DNA from: Methanomicrobiales archaeon
Lineage (GTDB): Archaea; Halobacteriota; Methanomicrobia; Methanomicrobiales; Methanospirillaceae
DNA: 11,094 nt
NCBI GenBank assembly: GCA_013415575.1
Contig: JAAEES010000019.1
Coordinates: forward strand, 1 to 11,094
Direction of reading: 5' to 3'
A model generated the notes under the pieces. The model saw nothing but the letters and a program-made list of their open reading frames with translations. It searched no databases and was not told the DNA's origin. The stretch's first letter is position 1; each line of letters opens with the position of its first letter. The position numbers and the translations under genes were made by a program. Positions 1 through 5,221 of the stretch are shown here, one piece after another.

Positions 1-2330
1 TTGAAGAGCGTGGTTGCCGTCACGTCATTCGTGGTCTCCAGACCAATGGCCGTGGCCTGCACGATGTACTCATCGGGCTTGAAGGTGGTAGTGTCAACCG
101 GGAAGGACCAGGTGTTGAAGCCTTCGGTTCCCTTGACAACCTTCACGGTTCCGGAAGCACCGCTGAACTCACCGCTGGTCTCTTTCGGAGTCGGTCCGAA
201 GGACGAGGAGTACACCTCGACGAGGATCTCATCGTCGACTGCCAGGTTGGTGGTTCCCTTGATCTCGAACTTGTCGCCGACCATCTTCTCGGTGACCGGG
301 AGGATCTTAATCTCAGGCACTTCTACCAGGAACTGGAGCTTGGTGTAGGTATCATCGATGGCCGCGTTATCCATGGCAACGGTCAGTGCATTGGCTGCGT
401 CGGATCCCTGCAGGCTTCCCGCTCCGTAGAGCTTGAAGAGGTTGGACCACTGTACCGGGTAGCTTCCAACGACGTAGTCTCCCATGAGTTGCACATCGAA
501 GACGTCATTGTACATCGGGTGCTGGACAACAACGAAGTACTGTCCGCTGGTCAGCTGCGACGTAATTGCGCCATCGATCTCATACTCGAAGGTCCCATCG
601 TCATTGACGCTCTCGGTGGCACGGCTTGCATAGTTCTTGCCCATAACCCAGATGGCAACGCCGTCTGAAGGCTTGCCCTCTGCAACACCACGGACATAGA
701 GCTTGTCACCCTGTGCGACCGTGGACTGGGAAGCCTGTGCGGTCACGAAGGGCTTGCGGATAATGACCGAGACGGTTGCATACTGTGAGCCGGCAAGGTC
801 TGATTTGGGCCGCGGCTCTGAAACGGCATAGACGGTGTATGTACCTGCATCGATGTTGAGGTTGGCGGTCTGCCACTTGTACTCCCAGGTGTTGTCGTCC
901 ATGACATCGGTCTGGGTCCATCCGTCCACAAACACAGATCCCCTCGGGTTGGTCAGAGGAGCACCCTCAGCTGCGAGGTTCGGACCGGTGATGAACATGT
1001 ATACCGTGTCGGTCTCCGAATTGGTACCGGAGAGCCGGATCTCCTGTCCGAGGTAGTAGCTCTGGTCGCCGGCCGCAACAACGGTCACGGTTCCCTTCTC
1101 GACCTTCACATCGACTTCATCGGACTTGTACTGCCCGGCAAAGTTCCGCTCAACACGGATGGTGTACTTCTTGTCGTCGGTGTTCGCACCGGTGATGAAT
1201 CCGACGGTGCGGGTACCGCTGCTGGACGTCTTAATTCCAGCGTAGTAGAGGCAGCTGTCTGTCGCGGGCACATCCATGGCGATGGTCTTGCCTGCTCCAC
1301 CCTCATACTGATAGCTACCGATGGGGTTCGGCATTCCTGTAGATGCCGGCCATCCACTACCGCAGGGCGGGTCCATGTAGACGCTGTCCTGAGACAGAGC
1401 GATCTGCGGGGGCGTCTTGGTGGGATCGGTCATCGAGCTGGATCCCTTGACCCAGACATAGTAGTACTCGTTCGGGCGGCCGGTAACGGTCACCGAGAAC
1501 TGGTTGCCGCGGACGACCGTGTCCTTGCTTGCCTCGATCTTGACTGTGTCACCGGAGATGGTAACCGTCTTGAGTGCGGTCACGGTCTTACCAGTGTAGT
1601 CGGAGCCATCAGGAGCCTTGTAGTTGTCCTTGATGCTGTTGAGGGACAGCTCGGCGCTTACCGTGTAGGTTCCGGCCTTGTACAGCTTCGAGCCTGCAGT
1701 GTCAACAACTCCAGTGTTCCATCCCGTGGTGGCTGTTACGGGGGTAACCCAGTACCAGAGAGACGAGTCAACAGTCCGACCGGTCAGGGCGAGAGGCGTT
1801 GCAGCATCCTGATAGAGAGCTGTATAGGTTGCGCCATCGGCGGTCTTGACCTTGATGTTGACAAAACCTGCCGCGTCGGCACGGTCAGCTACGGAATAGG
1901 TGTTGGTCTCTACCCTGAAATTCAGGAATGAGCCTGAAACGACCGACTTGCCGGTAACATCCTTGTTCGCATTGTTGTCCCAGACTTTGATATCAATGCT
2001 GGGGTCAACAGCGCTGAAGGCGACAGTCGTGGTGCCGCCAATGTACCAGTTACCAGTCCTTCCGACGAAATCTGCCGGGGCTACATAGAAGCTGGTGGCA
2101 TCTCCTACGTTGAGCTGGTAGTTCGGGGCATCGGTGGCAGGGTTAGTACCAGATGCAAACCATGCAATCGTGGTGCCGGACGCAACTGCCGCTGATACAT
2201 CAAGATTCTGTTCCCCGATGAACACATCTCCGCCCGCTGCAATCACTTGATTTGCGGCAGATGCCGGAAGAATCAGCATTGCCAGTGCAATCAAAGAGAT
2301 CAGCAATAGGCTAAAGCGCTTAGTCATCAT
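1..2330 (-). CDS. S-layer protein, N-terminal 776 codons (3' end outside window)
   Basis: This is a secreted cell-surface lattice protein, probably the main S-layer subunit of a Methanomicrobiales methanogen. I translated the minus strand from 2330 to base 3 with no stop or frame break. Residues 1-25 are a signal peptide (MMTKRFSLLL, then a hydrophobic stretch ending in LPASA). The mature N-terminus begins ANQVIAAGGDVFIGEQ, which resembles the DUF3821-type domain of S-layer proteins in this order. Diverged beta-sandwich modules follow, each opening with a V/I-rich strand and a VxxGxxF/Y pattern, near residues 262, 413, 526 and 671. Only two cysteines are visible, C323 and C360. About 35 asparagines are visible and none lies in an N-X-S/T sequon. 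The C-terminus, where a PGF-CTERM-like anchor would be expected, is off the left edge. The start is one of two tandem ATGs (2330 or 2327) behind a strong AAGGAGGA. Codon use is strongly biased (ACC, AAG, GGC), as in highly expressed genes. The family call is good; lattice function is inferred. Confidence 0.88.
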   Translation of the reverse strand, partial: MMTKRFSLLLISLIALAMLILPASAANQVIAAGGDVFIGEQNLDVSAAVASGTTIAWFASGTNPATDAPNYQLNVGDATSFYVAPADFVGRTGNWYIGGTTTVAFSAVDPSIDIKVWDNNANKDVTGKSVVSGSFLNFRVETNTYSVADRADAAGFVNIKVKTADGATYTALYQDAATPLALTGRTVDSSLWYWVTPVTATTGWNTGVVDTAGSKLYKAGTYTVSAELSLNSIKDNYKAPDGSDYTGKTVTALKTVTISGDTVKIEASKDTVVRGNQFSVTVTGRPNEYYYVWVKGSSSMTDPTKTPPQIALSQDSVYMDPPCGSGWPASTGMPNPIGSYQYEGGAGKTIAMDVPATDSCLYYAGIKTSSSGTRTVGFITGANTDDKKYTIRVERNFAGQYKSDEVDVKVEKGTVTVVAAGDQSYYLGQEIRLSGTNSETDTVYMFITGPNLAAEGAPLTNPRGSVFVDGWTQTDVMDDNTWEYKWQTANLNIDAGTYTVYAVSEPRPKSDLAGSQYATVSVIIRKPFVTAQASQSTVAQGDKLYVRGVAEGKPSDGVAIWVMGKNYASRATESVNDDGTFEYEIDGAITSQLTSGQYFVVVQHPMYNDVFDVQLMGDYVVGSYPVQWSNLFKLYGAGSLQGSDAANALTVAMDNAAIDDTYTKLQFLVEVPEIKILPVTEKMVGDKFEIKGTTNLAVDDEILVEVYSSSFGPTPKETSGEFSGASGTVKVVKGTEGFNTWSFPVDTTTFKPDEYIVQATAIGLETTNDVTATTLF

Positions 2331-2353
2331 TTGTCCTCCTTACTCAATGTCAT
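2327..2353 (-). other. Possible 8-codon upstream ORF fused to the S-layer start
   Basis: A minus-strand ATG at 2353-2351 opens a reading frame encoding MTLSKEDK. Its TGA stop (2329-2327) overlaps both candidate S-layer start codons. The frame also spans the S-layer Shine-Dalgarno site. A ribosome ending here would be positioned to reinitiate, so the frame could couple or tune S-layer translation. It has no clear ribosome binding site of its own (only TTGGAC upstream), and chance is a real alternative. Confidence 0.25.
2334..2341 (-). promoter_or_regulatory. Strong Shine-Dalgarno site of the S-layer gene
   Basis: The minus strand reads AAGGAGGA, a near-perfect match to the archaeal anti-Shine-Dalgarno. 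The GGAGG core lies 4 nt from the first ATG (2330) and 7 nt from the second (2327). The usual spacing therefore favours the second ATG, giving MTKRFSLLL. It is much the strongest ribosome binding site in the window, which fits a very abundant protein. Confidence 0.8.
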
Positions 2354-2361
2354 GTCCAATT

Positions 2362-2373
2362 TTGAACGTTCAA
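2362..2373. repeat. 12-bp perfect palindrome in the S-layer leader
   Basis: TTGAACGTTCAA is a perfect 12-bp palindrome 32 bases upstream of the first S-layer ATG. On the minus strand TTGGA occurs on both sides of it. It could be a dimeric regulator site, or a short hairpin in the leader. No function can be assigned from sequence. Confidence 0.45.
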
Positions 2374-2409
2374 TCCAATGCACACGAAGTGACGCGTAAT
2401 CGACAGATG

Positions 2410-2449
2410 CCGAATAACGGTTCATTGTGCTCCATACTCCGAATAACGG
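2410..2449 (-). repeat. 11-bp direct repeat in the predicted S-layer leader
   Basis: CCGAATAACGG on the plus strand (CCGTTATTCGG on the minus strand) occurs exactly at 2410-2420 and 2439-2449, starts 29 bp apart with an 18-nt gap. Each copy is flanked by CCG/CGG arms and could form a tiny 3-bp hairpin with a UUAUU loop in the leader RNA. If the promoter call is right, both copies lie just inside the transcript. They could instead be DNA sites for a regulator close to the start point. Confidence 0.6.
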
Positions 2450-2476
2450 AATATGATTCAATATTTGTGGAACACT

Positions 2477-2493
2477 TAATATATCCTTTTTGG
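2477..2493 (-). promoter_or_regulatory. BRE/TATA promoter of the S-layer gene
   Basis: The minus strand reads CCAAAAAGG followed by ATATATTA, a purine-rich BRE next to a TATA box (2484-2477). With the usual archaeal spacing, transcription would begin near 2452-2456. That gives an untranslated leader of roughly 120 nt, long for an archaeal gene. It is the best TATA match upstream of the S-layer gene. Confidence 0.6.
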
Positions 2494-2536
2494 TCGATTA
2501 CGGGAGAAGACACGGGTGAAAAGGGGATGAAACCGG

Positions 2537-2570
2537 GGAATGGTATGATTCCGGGCCTGTTTTCATTTTT
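2537..2570 (+). terminator. Possible rightward terminator-like hairpin and T-run
   Basis: GGAAT (2537-2541) and ATTCC (2548-2552) are complementary around a 6-base loop. They are followed by CCTGTTTTCATTTTT (2556-2570). The stem is only 5 bp, but the T-rich tail resembles archaeal T-run termination. No plus-strand gene lies immediately upstream, so it would end a transcript antisense to the S-layer leader, or it is incidental. Confidence 0.25.
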
Positions 2571-2595
2571 CCGACCAGCCTGATCACGGACAACC

Positions 2596-2615
2596 CGGGA
2601 GTATAAATCCTCCCG
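2596..2615. promoter_or_regulatory. 6-bp inverted repeat enclosing a TATA-like element
   Basis: CGGGAG (2596-2601) and CTCCCG (2610-2615) pair perfectly around TATAAATC. The loop is a TATA-like sequence readable in either direction. It lies about 265 bases upstream of the S-layer start and 135 bases upstream of thyA. It could be a second promoter whose TATA box sits inside a regulator-binding dyad, or a simple hairpin. Confidence 0.3.
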
Positions 2616-2653
2616 TACTGCATGCTCTTTCGCGCATAGCCCTCTGTAGTCCT

Positions 2654-2727
2654 GAAAATAAAGTACATAGTCCCTGTTTAATCCGTTTCCGGTCCGGCAC
2701 CAGACTGATTCCACTACCTTTACATTA
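2654..2727 (+). promoter_or_regulatory. Candidate promoter elements for thyA
   Basis: Two weak candidates exist. GAAAATAAAGTAC at 2654-2665 looks like BRE plus TATA and would give a leader of about 60 nt. CTTTACATTA at 2718-2727 lies about 25-30 bases before the ATG at 2751 and would give a leaderless message. The absence of a Shine-Dalgarno site before this ATG mildly favours the second. Confidence 0.3.
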
Positions 2728-2750
2728 CCCGGTTCGACATACATACCTGT

Positions 2751-3488
2751 ATGCGGATCATCAGAGCACCTTCCATCGGAACAGCACATGAGCTGGTGGT
2801 AAAGATGGTGCTTGAAAAGGGCCGGGTGCTTGTTACCGAGAATGGCGAGGCAACGGTCGAGTACGATGAGATTGCTGTCCGGGTGGAGAACCCGCTGACT
2901 GATCCCATGGTAAGCCCCCATTCACGGTTTTCGCGGAAATTTATGGAGAAGTACGCCGAAGACCTCCTGAACGGCACTTCTTCCGTCTTTGAATATGACT
3001 ACCATGACCGGCTCTTCAACTGGGGTGACCGGCTCTGTTCTGCTGAAGGAGAGTTGCTCCACATCGACCAGATCGACTATATTGTCAGGAAACTCGTCTC
3101 GTCCCCGGTCAGCCGGAGGGCGCTTGCCATCACCTGGAACCCGCTCGTTGACGAACGCCTCGATGACTGCCCCTGTCTCCAGCTGGTACAGTGCCTGGTC
3201 AGGGATGGCCGGCTCTCCATGAAGGTCGTGTTCAGAAGCAATGACATGCTCTCTGCTGCGGGCGCAAACATGTTCGCCCTGGTATATCTGCAGAAAGCGA
3301 TTGCCGACAGGCTGGGGATCTCCCTGGGACCCTATACCCACATATCGCTGGTGCCACATATCTACTATACCCGCGATGTGAACGACATTGAGCCGTTCTG
3401 CGGGAAGGGGGACCGGATCAGACCAGTCGGTGATGTCTGCAAAGCCTGCGGGAAATGCCGGTTTGCCGGCCTCAATCAGTCAGATTAA
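2751..3488 (+). CDS. thyA: Thymidylate synthase (ThyA-type, methanogen form)
   Basis: This enzyme methylates dUMP to dTMP in the cytoplasm. In methanogens the C1 donor is probably methylene-tetrahydromethanopterin rather than a folate, which is knowledge of the family and not visible here. The 245-residue protein carries the catalytic Cys in DDCPCLQLVQ. By spacing the nucleophile is C142: R162, S163, D165, N173, H203 and Y205 then match E. coli R166, S167, D169, N177, H207 and Y209 exactly (+20, +21, +23, +31, +61, +63 from the Cys). The C-terminus is unusual, with C217 and then CKACGKC (C230, C233, C236), a metal- or Fe-S-like pattern absent from the E. coli enzyme. There is no Shine-Dalgarno before the ATG, so the message may be leaderless. 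It is divergent from the S-layer gene, and tRNA-Gln follows 32 bases after its stop. Identity is secure; the role of the tail is unknown. Confidence 0.93.
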   Translation: MRIIRAPSIGTAHELVVKMVLEKGRVLVTENGEATVEYDEIAVRVENPLTDPMVSPHSRFSRKFMEKYAEDLLNGTSSVFEYDYHDRLFNWGDRLCSAEGELLHIDQIDYIVRKLVSSPVSRRALAITWNPLVDERLDDCPCLQLVQCLVRDGRLSMKVVFRSNDMLSAAGANMFALVYLQKAIADRLGISLGPYTHISLVPHIYYTRDVNDIEPFCGKGDRIRPVGDVCKACGKCRFAGLNQSD

Positions 3489-3494
3489 TTAAGA
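3485..3494 (+). promoter_or_regulatory. Possible TATA box of tRNA-Gln
   Basis: TTAATTAAGA overlaps the thyA stop codon and lies about 30 bases before the mature tRNA 5' end, the expected place for a TATA box. The tRNA could equally be processed from the thyA transcript. Confidence 0.3.
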
Positions 3495-3520
3495 AAAAGC
3501 GGCAATAAGATACGGTGTTC

Positions 3521-3593
3521 AGCCCGGTAGTGTAGCGGTCAATCATGCGGGACTCTGGATCCCGCGACAGCAGTTCGAATCTGCTCCGGGCTA
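3521..3593 (+). tRNA. tRNA-Gln (anticodon CUG)
   Basis: The cloverleaf is complete. The 7-bp acceptor stem is AGCCCGG (3521-3527) with CCGGGCT (3586-3592), plus discriminator A3593. The anticodon stem is CGGGA/TCCCG around loop CTCTGGA, giving anticodon CTG for CAG codons. The T arm is AGCAG-TTCGAAT-CTGCT. CCA is not encoded and there is no intron. T-rich bases at 3598-3608 probably end the transcript. Confidence 0.95.
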
Positions 3594-3597
3594 TCCG

Positions 3598-3608
3598 TTT
3601 CCATTTTT
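3598..3608 (+). terminator. T-rich terminator after tRNA-Gln
   Basis: TTTCCATTTTT begins five bases after the mature tRNA end. Runs of T without a hairpin are the common archaeal termination signal, so this is the likely stop for the tRNA transcript. Confidence 0.4.
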
Positions 3609-3625
3609 CTGATGCTCCTCGAATA

Positions 3626-3675
3626 CCGTTACCTTCAGGGAATGTGATAGCATACCTTCCGTACCTGTGTAACGG
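3626..3675. repeat. Nested inverted repeat between tRNA-Gln and flpA
   Basis: CCGTTAC (3626-3632) pairs with GTAACGG (3669-3675). Inside it CAGG (3636-3639) pairs with CCTG (3664-3667), and GAA (3640-3642) can pair with TTC (3657-3659). The result is one long imperfect hairpin on either strand. It lies downstream of flpA on the minus strand and downstream of tRNA-Gln on the plus strand. It could be a 3' end structure or a small RNA. No family is recognised. Confidence 0.45.
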
Positions 3676-3676
3676 C

Positions 3677-3714
3677 CCGGAGAGCGGTCAGGGACGATCG
3701 GCTAATCTCTCCGG
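3677..3714 (-). repeat. 8-bp inverted repeat across the flpA stop codon
   Basis: CCGGAGAG (3677-3684) and CTCTCCGG (3707-3714) are perfect complements with a 22-base loop. On the minus strand the first arm covers the last codons of flpA, the stop (3704-3702) lies in the loop, and the second arm follows. Together with the hairpin at 3626-3675 it forms two stems in a row at the end of the flpA message. It may protect or end the transcript, but no T-run follows. Confidence 0.45.
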
Positions 3715-4304
3715 CACAAGAAGGCAAGGTGATCAGGGTAATACGGGGAAAGCAGGACGCGGTCAAGGATGCGGAGCCCGCCTTCCTCAATCTCCGTCTG
3801 CGCTTCCCTGAATACTTCCTCGGGGTGCCGTGTCACGTCAATGCTCCTCGGTTTCAGCATGAGGACTGCGGTGCCGCCTTCCTTCAGGAAACAGACGTTG
3901 CCGAGCAGGATGGATACCTGGCGGGGGGAGGCTACATCCTGGTAGATGAGGTCGACCTCTTCAACCAGAGGCCGATAGAGGGCAGGTCTCCCGGCATCGG
4001 CAAGGATGGGAATGATATTCTTCCGTGAGCCGGCAACAACGAGCAGGTCCTGCATGGGCCGGGGGGCGATTTCGACAGCATACACAACCTCGGTATAATC
4101 GGCAACATGGGATACCGTTGTCCCGTTTGCCGCACCAAGGTAGAGAACCCGGTGGTCGGGCCCGAGCTCCAGTTCTGTTCCTAAGTAATACAGTGCAGCA
4201 AGTTTGCTCCGTTTCGGATCCCAGACCCTGCAGCCCTGGAGCATCCGTTCTCCGTATACCCCCCCCGGTCCCACTGATACCAGGTGTCCTTCGATCCAGA
4301 TCAT
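3702..4304 (-). CDS. flpA: Fibrillarin-like rRNA/tRNA 2'-O-methyltransferase
   Basis: FlpA is the catalytic subunit of box C/D RNPs. It transfers methyl groups from S-adenosylmethionine to ribose 2'-OH at sites chosen by guide RNAs, together with Nop5 and L7Ae. The 200-residue protein has the SAM motif VLYLGAANGTT (residues 53-63), YAVEIAPR (75-82), NIIPILADA (96-104), DLIYQDVA (118-125) and LKPRSIDVT (150-158), whose Lys matches the conserved catalytic lysine. The family normally has ARSID where this protein has PRSID. Archaeal fibrillarins are usually about 225-235 residues, so the N-terminal domain is shortened here. The start ATG at 4304 overlaps the nop5 stop as ATGA, and GGGGAGAAGGGA precedes it, so the two genes are co-translated. 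A longer frame upstream is only out-of-frame nop5 sequence. Its mRNA contains a run of eight G (4259-4266). Confidence 0.93.
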   Translation of the reverse strand: MIWIEGHLVSVGPGGVYGERMLQGCRVWDPKRSKLAALYYLGTELELGPDHRVLYLGAANGTTVSHVADYTEVVYAVEIAPRPMQDLLVVAGSRKNIIPILADAGRPALYRPLVEEVDLIYQDVASPRQVSILLGNVCFLKEGGTAVLMLKPRSIDVTRHPEEVFREAQTEIEEGGLRILDRVLLSPYYPDHLAFLCRRD

Positions 4305-5155
4305 TCCCTTCTCCCCGCTCTCCGGACGGCATTGGCGGCGTTCAGGAGGAACTCCGCGTCGGCGCATTTCCGGTAGTAGTCGATCCGCGCCGCGATGGCC
4401 AGTTTGGCCGAGAGGGTGCGGGCGACCCTCCCCCTGTTTTCCCGACGCGCGCCATGGACCCTGCCGTGCTGGTAGACGATACCGTGTTTCGGAGGCGGTG
4501 TGCCGGTGGAGAGGTGAGAGAAAAGGGCGGTTTTCGCCCCGAGAACCTGGATGGATGCTGCCGGCATGACCGCCAGCTCCCGGATCCCCCCGGCTTCGGT
4601 GGCGAGGCGGGCTGCTACGAGTCCGCCGGCAAGGGCACTGCAATTCGGGAGCACCTCTTCCGCCCGTCGGGAGACCTGCTTCATGAGCAGGGATCGCTGG
4701 TCCCTCAGCCGCTCAATCTCATCAAGCAGGCCGGAAAGAGTTTCGTCTGCGTCCTGCCGAATCAGCGCGATCAAGGTCCGATCGGCCGGAAGTGTTCGTT
4801 TGCGGCTGAATCCCGGATGGGTGGCACGGTGCCATTCCACCGACCGTTCGGTCAGGAGATTGATGACTTCATCGAGCTGATCGAGCATCCGCACCATCTG
4901 GATGAGTCCCGAGTGGTCAAGCTGGAGGGTTCGTCCCAGATTTTTTTCAGCAAGAATGAAGGCAGCATCCCGGAGCCGTTTCAGATACTCAGCCCGGTCC
5001 CGGAGCGCCCCGCACCGGACCGCAATCCTCCAGTCAGGGATGCAGGCATCCCCGCTCCCTGCCAGCAGCTCAATCCGCTCGGCAAGGAGGCCGGGATCAC
5101 CGGGTGCCGGCTCGCATGCCCGGCCCTCCACATCACCAAACCAGTAGGATTCCAT
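4301..5155 (-). CDS. nop5: Nop5 (NOP56/58-like box C/D RNP scaffold)
   Basis: Nop5 is the scaffold of archaeal box C/D methylation complexes. It joins fibrillarin through its N-terminal half, dimerises by a coiled coil, and binds L7Ae and guide RNA through its Nop domain. From MESYWFGDVE at 5155 the protein is 284 residues. A helical, charged middle (about 85-165) fits the coiled coil. The Nop domain follows, with PNCSALAGGLVAARL (170-184), MPAASIQVLGAKTALFSHL (197-215) and PPKHGIVYQH (221-230). Many archaeal Nop5 proteins approach 400 residues; this one has a short N-terminal part and ends soon after KLAIAARID (251-259) without a long lysine-rich tail. The start is not certain: there is no well-placed Shine-Dalgarno, and an in-frame ATG at 5221, touching the permease stop, would add 22 poorly conserved-looking residues. 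I prefer 5155 because the M-x-x-YWFG opening resembles other Nop5 proteins. Confidence 0.92.
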   Translation of the reverse strand: MESYWFGDVEGRACEPAPGDPGLLAERIELLAGSGDACIPDWRIAVRCGALRDRAEYLKRLRDAAFILAEKNLGRTLQLDHSGLIQMVRMLDQLDEVINLLTERSVEWHRATHPGFSRKRTLPADRTLIALIRQDADETLSGLLDEIERLRDQRSLLMKQVSRRAEEVLPNCSALAGGLVAARLATEAGGIRELAVMPAASIQVLGAKTALFSHLSTGTPPPKHGIVYQHGRVHGARRENRGRVARTLSAKLAIAARIDYYRKCADAEFLLNAANAVRRAGRRE

Positions 5156-5221
5156 GGTATAGTATGGGGCTCTCCGCTCATTAGTATGCCCTCGGCCAGT
5201 GCTCCCGGAAGGTCCTCCCAT

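Larger units (their letters stand above)
2331..2750. other. 420-base intergenic region between S-layer gene and thyA
   Basis: I find no convincing gene here. The part nearest the S-layer gene (2331-2493) carries its leader and promoter. The middle holds a small inverted repeat followed by a T-rich run (2537-2570). Next is a 6-bp hairpin whose loop is TATAAATC (2596-2615). AT-rich stretches near 2654-2665 and 2718-2727 are the only candidates for a thyA promoter. Open frames crossing this region on both strands lack ribosome binding sites and recognisable protein sequence, and I treat them as chance. Confidence 0.6.

Noticed and set aside
2347..2583. 78-codon plus-strand open frame
   Set aside because: It starts inside the S-layer leader on the opposite strand, without Shine-Dalgarno or recognisable sequence. 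Chance is the simplest reading.
2370..2921. 183-codon minus-strand open frame between the S-layer gene and thyA
   Set aside because: It overlaps the start of thyA in antisense and crosses the S-layer promoter. It has no ribosome binding site and an unconvincing composition.
3609..3675. Possible box C/D guide RNA
   Set aside because: CTGATG at 3609 and GTGATAG at 3644 hint at C and C' boxes, but no proper CUGA D or D' box pairs with them at the right spacing.
3677..3718. Possible H/ACA guide RNA
   Set aside because: The stem is followed by ACA at 3716-3718, but the 22-base loop has no upper stem, kink-turn or pseudouridylation pocket, so the ACA is probably chance.
4305..4643. N-terminal extension of the flpA frame
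   Set aside because: This stretch is the nop5 coding region read out of frame. The ATG at 4304, with its own ribosome binding site and ATGA overlap, is the real start.
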